The notes beneath the pieces are model-generated. The model did not search any database. It was given only the letters and a program-made list of their open reading frames with translations, and was not told the DNA's origin. Positions 1 through 7,557 of a stretch of 64,000 nucleotides of DNA are shown piece by piece (within the stretch, counting starts at the first letter, position 1; the number at the start of each line of letters is the position of its first letter). Where the stretch lies: the NCBI RefSeq assembly GCF_016858305.2, contig NZ_CP074436.1, forward strand, positions 2,562,001 through 2,626,000. Direction: 5' to 3'. The position numbers and the translations under genes were made by a program. The stretch is from Polaribacter sp. Q13. Lineage in GTDB: Bacteria > Bacteroidota > Bacteroidia > Flavobacteriales > Flavobacteriaceae.

Positions 1-123
1 TCTTCTTCCGAAAAAGAATCTATTGCTAAAGGATTAAATGATTTAGAAAACGGAAATATTGTTTCTCATGAAGATGTTATGATTTCTGTTAAAAACAAAA
101 TTATTGCCCTTAAACAACAATAG
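1..123 (+). CDS. Antitoxin of a type II toxin-antitoxin pair, C-terminal end only
   Basis: Only the last 40 codons are in the window, reading in frame from base 1 to a TAG at 121-123. The visible tail (GLNDLENGNIVSHEDVM) has the pattern of short flavobacterial antitoxins that precede RelE/ParE toxins: a charged helix followed by a SHEDVM-like segment and a basic end. The TAG overlaps the GTG start of the next gene by one base, so the two are translationally coupled. In this family the antitoxin neutralises the toxin and usually represses its own promoter, which here lies outside the window. The call rests mainly on the neighbour and on the tail pattern. Confidence 0.6.
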   Translation, partial: SSSEKESIAKGLNDLENGNIVSHEDVMISVKNKIIALKQQ

Positions 124-404
124 TGGAAATTATTTGGTCTGTTGCTTCCGAAAAATCTTACTTAACGAAAATTGAACAACTTTTTGATAAATGGGGAATT
201 GAATTTGTCGAGAAATTTGAATTTCAAGTAAATCAATTGTTAGCTAAAATTACAAAACATAATTATTTTTGTCCAAAATCTGAGTATTTAGATTTACATA
301 AATGTGTTATAAATAAATATATTTCTTTGATTTATAGAATTAATAATCATCAAAAAATTGAAATTGTTTTACTAATTTTTAATAAAAGTGAACACATTTT
401 TTAA
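123..404 (+). CDS. RelE/ParE-family toxin
   Basis: A 93-residue protein starting with GTG inside the stop codon of the upstream antitoxin. Size and layout fit the RelE/ParE fold: an N-terminal strand (EIIWSVASEKSY), two helices (about 15-50), then the strand-rich end with HKCVINKYISLIYRI and IEIVLLIF. RelE members cut mRNA on the ribosome and ParE members poison gyrase; the sequence does not decide between them. The C-terminal strand ends early (NKSEHIF) compared with many homologues that carry a few more residues, which may just be natural variation. No further open frame follows before the structured element at 417. Confidence 0.72.
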   Translation: MEIIWSVASEKSYLTKIEQLFDKWGIEFVEKFEFQVNQLLAKITKHNYFCPKSEYLDLHKCVINKYISLIYRINNHQKIEIVLLIFNKSEHIF

Positions 405-416
405 ATGCTAAAATCC

Positions 417-496
417 GCGTTAAGGATTGAGCGGTCTGTTTGAGCTCTTTTTTATTTTTCATAAAAAAAGCGAGTAGTGAAAGCCTGTTAAAACGC
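417..496 (+). ncRNA. Structured RNA-like repeat element, copy 1
   Basis: Outer helix GCGTT (417-421) with AACGC (492-496). Inner helix AGG (423-425) with CCT (484-486). Conserved single-stranded motifs ATTGAGCGG (426-434) and AGTGAAAGC surround a U-rich central hairpin. The same architecture recurs at 14137-14212 and 42790-42879 with different but still pairing helix bases. It may belong to a known flavobacterial ncRNA family such as Flavo-1, which I cannot confirm here. It lies between the toxin gene and the end of ahcY. Confidence 0.5.
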
Positions 497-516
497 CCAA
501 AAGAGTATAGTTATTA

Positions 517-559
517 TGAGATTCCTCAATCGTCTAAAAAGGCTCATTTCGGAATGACA
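517..559. repeat. Dispersed intergenic repeat, inverted copy of the element at 36355
   Basis: The segment TGAGATTCCTCAATCG ... AAAGGCTCATTTCGGAATGACA is nearly identical, in opposite orientation, to the left half of the long hairpin at 36355-36451. Both copies are strictly intergenic. Elements with ends like CGAAATGACA are widespread in flavobacterial spacers; function unknown. Confidence 0.6.
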
Positions 560-569
560 TAAAAAAGAA

Positions 570-597
570 AAACCCTTTCAAATTAATGAAAGGGTTT
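570..597 (-). terminator. Rho-independent terminator of ahcY
   Basis: Perfect 11-bp stem (570-580 with 587-597), loop AATTAA. Read on the minus strand it is followed by a T-rich tract (complement of 561-570). It lies about 45 bp after the ahcY stop codon. Confidence 0.8.
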
Positions 598-602
598 GTG
601 TA

Positions 603-634
603 TTATGAGATTCTGAAACGAGTTCAGAATGACA
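603..634. repeat. Dispersed palindromic repeat (GAGAT-CTGAA/TTCAG-ATGACA type)
   Basis: TGAGATTCTGAAACGAG followed by TTCAGAATGACAG: an internal inverted repeat (TTCTGAA / TTCAGAA) with a fixed 3' end ATGACA. Related copies occur at 22026-22058, 30917-30998 and 45234-45316. Confidence 0.55.
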
Positions 635-641
635 GATAGAT

Positions 642-1955
642 TTAGTATCTATAGTGTTCTGGTTTATAAGGACCATCTACTGTTACACCAATATAAGATG
701 CTTGCTCTTCGCGTAATTCTGTAAGCTCTACTCCTATTTTTGCAAGGTGTAATTTTGCTACTTTTTCATCTAAATGTTTTGGTAACATATACACATCATT
801 TCCGTATGCTTCTTTGTTTTTCCAAAGTTCTATTTGTGCTAAAGTTTGGTTTGTAAATGAGTTAGACATTACAAAACTTGGGTGACCAGTTGCACATCCT
901 AAATTTACCAAACGTCCTTCTGCTAAAAGAACAATATCATTACCGTTGATGTTATATTTATCAACCTGAGGTTTGATAGTATCTTTTGTATGACCATAGT
1001 TTTTATTTAACCAAGCCATGTCAATTTCATTATCAAAGTGCCCAATATTACATACAATAACTTTGTCTTTCATTGCTTCGAAATGACGTCCTTGTATAAT
1101 ATCTTTGTTACCTGTAGTTGTAATAATAATATCTGAATTTGCAACAACAGTTTCTAATTTCTTCACTTCAAAACCGTCCATTGCAGCTTGTAAAGCACAA
1201 ATAGGATCGATTTCTGTAACTGTTACAATAGAACCTGCTCCTTTAAAAGAAGCTGCTGTTCCTTTACCAACATCTCCATAACCACAAACAGTAACACGTT
1301 TACCGGCTAACATAATATCTGTTGCTCTACGAATTGCATCTACTGCAGATTCTCTACAACCATATTTGTTATCGAATTTAGATTTTGTAACAGAATCGTT
1401 TACGTTAATTGCTGGCATTGGCAATGTTCCGTTTTTTACTCTTTCGTACAATCTATGAACTCCTGTTGTAGTTTCTTCTGATAAACCATTGATTCCTGCT
1501 GCTAATTCTGGATATTTATCCAAAACCATATTAGTTAAATCTCCACCATCATCTAAAATTAAGTTTAATGGTTTTCTGTCTTCTCCAAAGAATAAAGTTT
1601 GCTCAATACACCAGTCAAATTCTTCTTCTGTTAAACCTTTCCAAGCGTAAACTGCTGTTCCTGTAGCTGCAATTGCTGCTGCTGCTTGATCTTGTGTAGA
1701 AAAAATATTACAAGAACTCCAAGTTACTTCTGCACCTAAAGCTTGTAAAGTTTCTATTAAAACTGCTGTTTGAATTGTCATGTGTAGACAACCTGCAATT
1801 CTAGCTCCTTTTAAAGGTTGCTCGTTTTTATATTCTTCTCTTAAAGACATTAATCCTGGCATTTCTGCTTCTGCCAATAAAATTTCTTTTCTTCCCCAAG
1901 CTGCTAAAGAAATATCCTTAACTTTGTTTGGTACGTAAGCTAATTTAGTGCTCAT
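642..1955 (-). CDS. ahcY: Adenosylhomocysteinase (S-adenosylhomocysteine hydrolase)
   Basis: A 437-residue cytosolic enzyme that splits S-adenosylhomocysteine into homocysteine and adenosine, removing the product inhibitor of SAM-dependent methyltransferases. Full family length. Visible marks are the N-terminal substrate region with [16 protein letters not shown], the DDGGD segment, the NAD-binding loop GYGDVGKG near residue 225, and the invariant C-terminal end PYKPEHYRY that reaches into the neighbouring subunit. It is a single transcription unit, divergent from the downstream phosphopantetheinyl transferase gene, with its own -7 box at 1990-1997 and a strong terminator at 570-597. Nothing unusual in the sequence. 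Confidence 0.98.
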   Translation of the reverse strand: MSTKLAYVPNKVKDISLAAWGRKEILLAEAEMPGLMSLREEYKNEQPLKGARIAGCLHMTIQTAVLIETLQALGAEVTWSSCNIFSTQDQAAAAIAATGTAVYAWKGLTEEEFDWCIEQTLFFGEDRKPLNLILDDGGDLTNMVLDKYPELAAGINGLSEETTTGVHRLYERVKNGTLPMPAINVNDSVTKSKFDNKYGCRESAVDAIRRATDIMLAGKRVTVCGYGDVGKGTAASFKGAGSIVTVTEIDPICALQAAMDGFEVKKLETVVANSDIIITTTGNKDIIQGRHFEAMKDKVIVCNIGHFDNEIDMAWLNKNYGHTKDTIKPQVDKYNINGNDIVLLAEGRLVNLGCATGHPSFVMSNSFTNQTLAQIELWKNKEAYGNDVYMLPKHLDEKVAKLHLAKIGVELTELREEQASYIGVTVDGPYKPEHYRY

Positions 1956-1989
1956 ATTATGTATATTTATATTCTAATTTTTCGAACTG

Positions 1990-1997
1990 CAAAGTTA
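1990..1997 (-). promoter_or_regulatory. -7 promoter box of ahcY
   Basis: On the minus strand the sequence is TAACTTTG, an exact match to the Bacteroidota TAnnTTTG -7 element, about 35 bp before the ahcY start. No clear TTTG -33 element is visible. Confidence 0.5.
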
Positions 1998-2018
1998 CGA
2001 CATCCATTTTAAAAAAGT

Positions 2019-2645
2019 ATGCCTCTTTACAAAAGTTTAACGATTAACGAAAACACCAAAGTATTCATTTGGAAAATTGATGAATCCTTTAATGAATTAA
2101 ACAAGAACGTTTTACTTTCTGATAAAAGCCAGATTCGTTTAGATAGTATGAAATCTGACTTGCATCAAAGAGGATTTTTAAGTGTCCGTCATTTATTAAA
2201 AGAAGCGGGTTATTCTGATACTGATTTAATTTATGATGAATTTGGAAAACCGCATTTAAAAGATGGAAAGTATATTTCTATTACACATTCCTTTACTTTT
2301 TCTGGTTTAATTGTTTCTGATGATTTACATGTGGGTATTGACATTGAAATGCAACGTGATAAAATTTTGAAAATAGCTCATAAATTCACACATGTTAAAG
2401 AGTACGTTACCATTGCAAACCATGATGATTTAATTCGTAAACTAACCATTGTTTGGGGAGGAAAAGAGAGTTTGTATAAAATCTACGGAAAGAAACAACT
2501 ACGTTTTTTAGAAAACATTTATATTGAAGATTTTAAGTTTTCTGATGTAAAAACAACCGGAGAAATTAGGTATAAAAATAGAACAACTTCTTACAAAATT
2601 CAATTTTTAGAATTTGATGGTTTTACGTGTGTCTATGCATATTAA
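2019..2645 (+). CDS. 4'-phosphopantetheinyl transferase (Sfp/AcpT superfamily)
   Basis: A 208-residue protein that by family transfers the 4'-phosphopantetheine arm of CoA to a serine of an acyl or peptidyl carrier protein. Diagnostic motifs are GIDIEMQ (about residue 106) and WGGKESLYKIYGKK (about 146), which hold the Mg-binding acidic residues and the catalytic Glu/Lys. The N-terminal half (RHLLKEAGY ... GKPHLKDGKYISITHS) is the usual pseudo-dimer partner. The length is that of the Sfp type rather than the about 120-residue AcpS type. It is divergent from ahcY and stands alone. There is no polyketide or NRPS cluster in the window, so its target is probably fatty-acid ACP or a distant cluster. 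Confidence 0.88.
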   Translation: MPLYKSLTINENTKVFIWKIDESFNELNKNVLLSDKSQIRLDSMKSDLHQRGFLSVRHLLKEAGYSDTDLIYDEFGKPHLKDGKYISITHSFTFSGLIVSDDLHVGIDIEMQRDKILKIAHKFTHVKEYVTIANHDDLIRKLTIVWGGKESLYKIYGKKQLRFLENIYIEDFKFSDVKTTGEIRYKNRTTSYKIQFLEFDGFTCVYAY

Positions 2646-2719
2646 AATATAAAGTAGTGGAATTACAAAAAATTAAGCAATTTTATTTTTAAAAACATCG
2701 CTACAGAACCAATTTTCTA

Positions 2720-3070
2720 TTAATTATCATAAAACATATAAATCCAAATAGATCTAGAAAGTCTTAAATTAAAGGTACTCAATAAAATAATCGTTGTAAT
2801 TGCTAAAAGCGCAACAGTTATGTAAGAGAAGTCTAATATAAACTTAAATAAAACCATACCTGCTATCATTTCTGCTGATACAAGTGCATAAGTTACAAAC
2901 ATAGCTCCAAAAAAGAAACCTGGTTCTTTCTCGAATTTAAAATGACACTCACTACAAGTTGTATACATTTTAGGAGACCTAAACATAAGAAGATTCCCTA
3001 ATTCACTATACATTTTCCCTTTTTTACAATTAGGACATTTACATTTTAACATATCAATTACATTTGCCAT
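2720..3070 (-). CDS. DUF983 family membrane protein with zinc ribbon
   Basis: A 116-residue protein with an N-terminal CPNCKKGKM zinc-knuckle half (residues 12-20), a second CSEC pair near residue 39, the family signature KEPGFFFGAMFVTYA, then two membrane segments (about 55-75 and 82-102). This matches the DUF983 family, which has no settled function. It is transcribed towards the convergent phosphopantetheinyl transferase gene and divergent from the AraC gene, so it is monocistronic. Confidence 0.8.
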   Translation of the reverse strand: MANVIDMLKCKCPNCKKGKMYSELGNLLMFRSPKMYTTCSECHFKFEKEPGFFFGAMFVTYALVSAEMIAGMVLFKFILDFSYITVALLAITTIILLSTFNLRLSRSIWIYMFYDN

Positions 3071-3164
3071 AGCATCTAATTTAATTGGACAACAAAATTA
3101 TGGTGATAAAATTCTAATTAACATATAGTATAATCGCCATTTTTTGTACTTTTAGGACATTATT

Positions 3165-4040
3165 ATGAAAATACCTGTTTTAAAAATTGATCAATTTCAA
3201 GAATCCGAGTCGTTAAAGAATTTGTATATCAATTCTTTTTCAAATCATTTGGAATTGAATAAGAAGTTAATTGACAAACCTCACAGTCATAATTTTTATT
3301 TATGTGTGCTTTTTACGGAAGGGTTTGGTAAACATGAAATTGATTTTAACTCTTATCAAGTAAACCCAGGCAAGGTTTTCTTTTTAAAACCGGGACAAAC
3401 TCATTCTTGGCAGTTTGATACAAAACCAGAAGGTTTTATCTTTTTTCACTCTCAAGAATTTTACGAAATTAAGTTTTTAGATCATACCCTTCACTCGTTT
3501 CCTTTTTATTATTCGAATCAGAATCCGCCTTTCTTAGAATTGTCTCCATTAAAAATGACCGTATTAAAACTAAAGTTTGAAGAAGTTTATGCAGAATATC
3601 AACAACAAAACTTGTTAAGAGAATTAAAAATAATAAATCTTATTAATAGTATTTATATAGATTTAACAAGAGCGTACACAGCAGATGTTAATTTAGAAAA
3701 ACTCGTTTCTCCTAGTTATTCTATGATACTTGAAAATCTAGAAAACTTAATACATCAACATTTTTATAAAGAGAAATTACCTAAATTTTATTCCGATCAA
3801 TTAAACATCACCACCAAACATCTTAATAGAGTTGTAAAAAAAGCACTGAACAAAACCACAAGTCAATTAATTTCTGAAAGAATTATCTTAGAATCGAAAA
3901 GATTAATTATTCATTCCGGAAATAATTTAGCTGCTATTGCAGATACACTTCAATTTTCTGATTACGCTTATTTTTCAAGGTTCTTTAAATCTAAAACAGG
4001 TTGTACGCCAATGGATTTTAGAAAAAAATATACTTCTTAA
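3165..4040 (+). CDS. AraC-family transcriptional regulator
   Basis: A 291-residue DNA-binding protein. The N-terminal half (about 25-100) is a cupin-like sensor domain, with PHSHNFYLCVLFTEG and KPGQTHSWQF as the typical strands. The C-terminal 100 residues carry the two helix-turn-helix motifs, ending in the AraC signature SDYAYFSRFFKSKTGCTPMDF. The ligand cannot be read from the sequence. The gene is divergent from the DUF983 gene (spacer about 95 bp), the usual arrangement when an AraC regulator controls its neighbour or itself. The next gene on the same strand begins 75 bp later and looks unrelated in function. Confidence 0.9.
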   Translation: MKIPVLKIDQFQESESLKNLYINSFSNHLELNKKLIDKPHSHNFYLCVLFTEGFGKHEIDFNSYQVNPGKVFFLKPGQTHSWQFDTKPEGFIFFHSQEFYEIKFLDHTLHSFPFYYSNQNPPFLELSPLKMTVLKLKFEEVYAEYQQQNLLRELKIINLINSIYIDLTRAYTADVNLEKLVSPSYSMILENLENLIHQHFYKEKLPKFYSDQLNITTKHLNRVVKKALNKTTSQLISERIILESKRLIIHSGNNLAAIADTLQFSDYAYFSRFFKSKTGCTPMDFRKKYTS

Positions 4041-4115
4041 ATAAGTAATTAGTATGTACATGAAAAACAGATCACTTTAATATTAATCTGCTTGTAATTT
4101 CTTATTTTCGCAGTT

Positions 4116-4838
4116 GTGAATATTTATAAGAACATTTTATTAGCAAAAAAGGAAAACAGAAAATTACTCGCAGTTTTAATCGACCCAGAGAAAATTGATT
4201 TAAATAATATTGCTTCTTTTTTTGAAAAAGTACACCAATCTATTACAACACATATTTTTGTTGGTGGAAGCACAGATAAAGACAGCGTAACAGATAAAGT
4301 GGTTGCAGCAATTAAAAAAACAACGCATTTACCTGTTGTTCTTTTTCCTGGTGATGTAAAACAAATAACACAAAAAGCAGACGGAATTCTGTTTCTAAGC
4401 TTGCTTTCTGGCAGAAACCCGGAGTATTTAATTGAACAACAAATAAAAAGTGTCCCTTTTTTAAAGGATTCCTCTTTAGAAATTCTACCAACGGGTTACA
4501 TTTTAATTGACGGACAAAAAGATACAGCAACCCAAAAAGTAAGTAACACAAAACCAATTGCTCAAGAAAACACCGAACTCATTTTAAACACCGCTTTAGC
4601 TGGCGAATTTTCTGGTAAAAAATTGATTTACCTAGAAGCCGGTTCTGGAGCCACAGTGCCTGTGGACGCAAATATTATCACTCTTGTGAAAAGTAATTTA
4701 TCGATTCCTTTAATTGTTGGTGGCGGAATTCGTTCTAAAAAACAATTAGAAAATGCGTTTAATGCAGGTGCAGATTTAGTGGTTATTGGTACTGCTTTTG
4801 AAAATGATGAAGCGTTTTTTAAAGACTTAAAAAAATAA
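4116..4838 (+). CDS. Geranylgeranylglyceryl/heptaprenylglyceryl phosphate synthase (PcrB/GGGPS family)
   Basis: A 240-residue TIM-barrel prenyltransferase that joins a polyprenyl diphosphate to sn-glycerol-1-phosphate, giving archaeal-type ether lipid precursors. Family marks in order are LLAVLIDPEKID near residue 20, FVGGSTDKD (about 49), VVLFPGD (about 72), ADGILFLSLLSGRNPEYLI, LPTGYILIDG, YLEAGSGA (about 174) and the phosphate-binding VGGGIRSKKQL and GADLVVIGTAFE at the end. The start is GTG at 4116; no ATG nearby keeps the full N-terminal strand. It is followed after 2 bases by pnuC, so the two are probably co-transcribed. The prenyl chain length cannot be read reliably. Confidence 0.88.
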   Translation: MNIYKNILLAKKENRKLLAVLIDPEKIDLNNIASFFEKVHQSITTHIFVGGSTDKDSVTDKVVAAIKKTTHLPVVLFPGDVKQITQKADGILFLSLLSGRNPEYLIEQQIKSVPFLKDSSLEILPTGYILIDGQKDTATQKVSNTKPIAQENTELILNTALAGEFSGKKLIYLEAGSGATVPVDANIITLVKSNLSIPLIVGGGIRSKKQLENAFNAGADLVVIGTAFENDEAFFKDLKK

Positions 4839-4840
4839 AA

Positions 4841-5473
4841 ATGTCAGAAATTATCGATTTCCTTTTCGGACAATACAAAACCTATTCTACTATAGATATT
4901 ACTTTAGAGGTTGTTGCTATAATATTCGGTTTTTTATCGGTTTGGTATTCTAAACAGAATAAAATTTGGGTATTCCCAACGGGAATGGTTAGTACACTTA
5001 TTTTTGTATACCTTCTTTTAAAATGGGAACTTTTAGGTGATATGATGATCAACGCCTACTACTTTATAATGAGTGTTTATGGTTGGTACATTTGGACTTA
5101 TAAAAGTGATGGAGAACATGAAACACCGATTTCTAGAACTACTTTAAAAGAAAAGAAACTTAGCGTTTTTATTTTTATAGCAACCCTTATTTTTGTGTAT
5201 GCCGTATATACTTATTTCGAAAAATGGACGAGTTGGACGGCATATGTAGACACTGTTACAACGGCAATTTTCTTTGTGGGTATGTGGTTAATGGCAAAAC
5301 GAAAAATAGAAAACTGGATTTATTGGATTGTTGGAGACATCATTTCTACTCCTCTATATTTTTATAAAGGATTTACTTTTACGAGTTTTCAATATTTAAT
5401 ATTTACTTTTATAGCAATATCAGGTTATTTAGCATGGAAAAAGAACTTAAACAAGACCCAATTAACATCGTAA
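4841..5473 (+). CDS. pnuC: PnuC-type vitamin precursor transporter (nicotinamide riboside likely)
   Basis: A 210-residue inner-membrane protein with about seven hydrophobic segments. PnuC marks are NAYYFIMSVYGWYIW (about residue 68) and IENWIYWIVGDIISTPLYFYKG (about 160). PnuC proteins are facilitated transporters whose substrate is trapped by a cytosolic kinase. Here the last 40 bases overlap the start of a NadR-like kinase gene, which favours nicotinamide riboside as substrate. In Bacteroidota related proteins (PnuT) carry thiamine and are often regulated by TPP riboswitches; no riboswitch precedes this gene, although one controls a receptor at 14579. Substrate is therefore inferred from the neighbour. 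Confidence 0.85.
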   Translation: MSEIIDFLFGQYKTYSTIDITLEVVAIIFGFLSVWYSKQNKIWVFPTGMVSTLIFVYLLLKWELLGDMMINAYYFIMSVYGWYIWTYKSDGEHETPISRTTLKEKKLSVFIFIATLIFVYAVYTYFEKWTSWTAYVDTVTTAIFFVGMWLMAKRKIENWIYWIVGDIISTPLYFYKGFTFTSFQYLIFTFIAISGYLAWKKNLNKTQLTS

Positions 5474-6093
5474 AAGTTGTTTTATTCGGACCAGAATCTT
5501 CAGGAAAAACAACTCTTTCTCGTCATTTGGCACGTTATTACAATACGGTTTGGGCACCAGAATTTGCGCGTGAATACTTGCAAGAAAAATGGAATAACGA
5601 GCGTAAAACGTGCGAAAAAAAAGATTTACTTCCTATTGCCATCGGACAAATGAAATTAGAAAATTCTTTAGCAAAAAAAGCTGATAAAATTTTAATTTGC
5701 GATACTGATTTACTAGAAACCAAAGTATACTCAGAAGAGTTTTATGGTGGTTTTGTTGATGAAAGACTAAACGAAGCGGCTAGCGAAAACCAGTATGATT
5801 TGTATTTGTTAACTTACATTGATACGCCTTGGGAAGAAGATGATTTACGGGACAGACCAGAACTGCGTTTAGAGATGTTTAATGCTTTTGAAAAATCTTT
5901 AATAGACAATAACAGGCCTTATATTCTACTAAAAGGCGATAAAGAAACGCGTTTAAAAAATGCCACTGCAGCTATAAATAAAATTATTGCTGATAAAAAT
6001 GATTTACATTCGTTTTCTGATTCATTAGAAGATGTAGACATGCATTTTTTATATCAAAATTCTATAGATTTTGGTACTCCTTTTGAGTACTAA
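5434..6093 (+). CDS. NadR-like ATPase/kinase (probable ribosylnicotinamide kinase)
   Basis: A 219-residue P-loop protein with the Walker A loop GPESSGKTT at residues 19-27, followed by the family motif WAPEFAREYLQEK, a CDTDLLETKVYSEEFYG segment (about 88) and a DDLRDRPELR lid. This is the AAA_28/NadR C-terminal kinase type that phosphorylates nicotinamide riboside to NMN. There is no nucleotidylyltransferase domain, so it is a kinase-only form. The start (ATG 5434) lies inside the end of pnuC, a 40-base overlap that couples the transporter to the trapping enzyme. The last 40 residues (SFSDSLEDVDMHFL) are outside the kinase core. Confidence 0.8.
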   Translation: MEKELKQDPINIVKVVLFGPESSGKTTLSRHLARYYNTVWAPEFAREYLQEKWNNERKTCEKKDLLPIAIGQMKLENSLAKKADKILICDTDLLETKVYSEEFYGGFVDERLNEAASENQYDLYLLTYIDTPWEEDDLRDRPELRLEMFNAFEKSLIDNNRPYILLKGDKETRLKNATAAINKIIADKNDLHSFSDSLEDVDMHFLYQNSIDFGTPFEY

Positions 6094-6107
6094 AAAAGTA
6101 CGTCTGA

Positions 6108-6169
6108 TCGAGTGCAGTCGAGAGCTGTTTAACTTCTCATAATTAAATAAACCTCTCGACTGCGCTTGA
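6108..6169. repeat. Intergenic inverted repeat (GACTGCG type)
   Basis: Arms 6108-6124 and 6153-6169 pair over 17 bp with two mismatches around a 28-nt loop. The CTCGACTGCGCT core is a common spacer repeat in Bacteroidota. It sits between the kinase gene and arfB and could act as a processing or termination hairpin, but there is no T-run. Confidence 0.6.
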
Positions 6170-6183
6170 GGTGATAAAAAAAT

Positions 6184-6588
6184 ATGAACAAAGAAAACAT
6201 ACTAAAAGAACTCAATTTTAAAGGTATTAGAAGCTCTGGTGCTGGTGGACAACATGTAAATAAAACCTCCTCTAAAATTGAATTAACTTTCGATTTAGAA
6301 AACTCTCTTTCTCTTTCTGAGATAGAAAAAGAGCTCTTAAAAACTAAGCTTTCCAATAAATTAACAAAAGACAACAACCTCATCTTGTTTTGTGAAGAAT
6401 CTCGTTCTCAGCATAGAAATAAAGACTTGGCAATCAAACGATTTTTAGAATTATTACGTGTCAATTTAATTCGTCCGAAAAAAAGAAGACCTACAAAACC
6501 AAGTAAATCTTCTGTTCGAAAAAATGCAGAAAAGAAAAAAAGAACTTCTGTAAAAAAAGCATTGAGAAAAAAACCCGGATTAGATTAA
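6184..6588 (+). CDS. arfB: Alternative ribosome-rescue factor (GGQ peptidyl-tRNA hydrolase)
   Basis: A 134-residue protein consisting of the release-factor catalytic domain only. GGQ lies at residues 21-23 within SSGAGGQHVNKTSSKIEL, and the C-terminal tail is very basic (about residues 95-134, many Lys/Arg). ArfB/YaeJ proteins enter the empty mRNA channel of stalled ribosomes with that tail and release the peptide with GGQ. The codon-recognition domains of RF1/RF2 are absent, as expected. Its stop codon overlaps the end of the convergent phosphotransferase gene by four bases (6585-6588). Confidence 0.93.
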   Translation: MNKENILKELNFKGIRSSGAGGQHVNKTSSKIELTFDLENSLSLSEIEKELLKTKLSNKLTKDNNLILFCEESRSQHRNKDLAIKRFLELLRVNLIRPKKRRPTKPSKSSVRKNAEKKKRTSVKKALRKKPGLD

Positions 6589-7556
6589 TCAACAATTAAT
6601 AATCTCGCTATTTCTAGCAATTCTTTCTTTTCTTCTAAAGTTCTATCTAAAGGAAGTTGGGCTATACCAATTAACCTTCTCATAATTTCAATTCCTGTTA
6701 TTTGCAAGAAAAGGCGTTCATCAAACTTTAATGTATACGCTTTTTTAACAGTAGAAATTAATAGTTTATTTCCGGTTGCCATTACCATATGTGCCGCCAT
6801 AACTCCCAAATCGAATTCTGGAAAACCTTTAAAACTAAATTCTGGGTCAATTACAAATACCTCATCTTCTTTGGTCATCCAACTACCAGGATAATAATCT
6901 CCGTGTAGTAAAGTTGTTCCTTCGGATAAATAACGTTCTCCAACTAAAGCAATTTGTTCTTTTAATTTTTCATCCTTTTTATAAGCTTGTGACACTGCTT
7001 CTAATCCATCTTGAATAGTATCTAAAGAAAAACCATTATCAACAGCAAAAGGCAAAACAAATATATGTTGATGATTTAACACACGTAATTCTTTGTTTTC
7101 TGGATACGTCTCAGAAACATCACTTTTATGAATATTAGAAAGAATATCTACCAAAAGTTGAATTGATTCCGTTTCTATAGCACGATTTTTATAAACAAAA
7201 CTCATGTCTTCACAATTCCCTAAATCCTCTAAAATCAATACATAATTTTTAGCGTCATAAGCAAGAACTTCAGGAATATGAGACGTTACAACAGGACTTT
7301 CAATAGCTTTATAAAATTGATATTCTACATCAATTCTATCTTCTGGTGCAGGAATATCTTGATATTTCTGTACAAAAGGACGCGATTGTTTTACAATAAA
7401 AGAACGCTGATTGGTTTTTACACGCAACACCACATTCATATTTCCTTCTCCTGGTTTTTCTACGGATAAAATTTCTTCAGACTCCTTTAAAAAATTGATT
7501 TCTAATAGAAATTCTTTGATGACTTTTAAATCTGTATGTATATCAATATACTTCAT
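6585..7556 (-). CDS. Phosphotransferase of the APH/choline-kinase fold, MtnK-like sugar kinase
   Basis: A 323-residue cytosolic kinase-fold protein: a glycine-rich GEGNMNVVLRV near residue 37, the ATP-site Lys in FIVKQS (56), catalytic HGDYYPGSW (218-226) and metal-binding VIDPEFSFKGFPEFDLG (235 on). The GEGN/NVV, KQS and IDPEF...FDLG pattern is closest to 5-methylthioribose kinase (MtnK), but key substrate residues cannot be judged by eye, so ribose or another pentose is possible. It starts one base after the stop codon of the nucleoside hydrolase, so the two are coupled. Together they suggest release of a sugar from a nucleoside followed by phosphorylation. Confidence 0.7.
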   Translation of the reverse strand: MKYIDIHTDLKVIKEFLLEINFLKESEEILSVEKPGEGNMNVVLRVKTNQRSFIVKQSRPFVQKYQDIPAPEDRIDVEYQFYKAIESPVVTSHIPEVLAYDAKNYVLILEDLGNCEDMSFVYKNRAIETESIQLLVDILSNIHKSDVSETYPENKELRVLNHQHIFVLPFAVDNGFSLDTIQDGLEAVSQAYKKDEKLKEQIALVGERYLSEGTTLLHGDYYPGSWMTKEDEVFVIDPEFSFKGFPEFDLGVMAAHMVMATGNKLLISTVKKAYTLKFDERLFLQITGIEIMRRLIGIAQLPLDRTLEEKKELLEIARLLIVD

Positions 7557-7557
7557 A

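Noticed and set aside
4841..5473. Calling the PnuC protein a thiamine transporter (PnuT)
   Set aside because: No TPP riboswitch precedes it and it overlaps a NadR-like kinase; kept only as an alternative.
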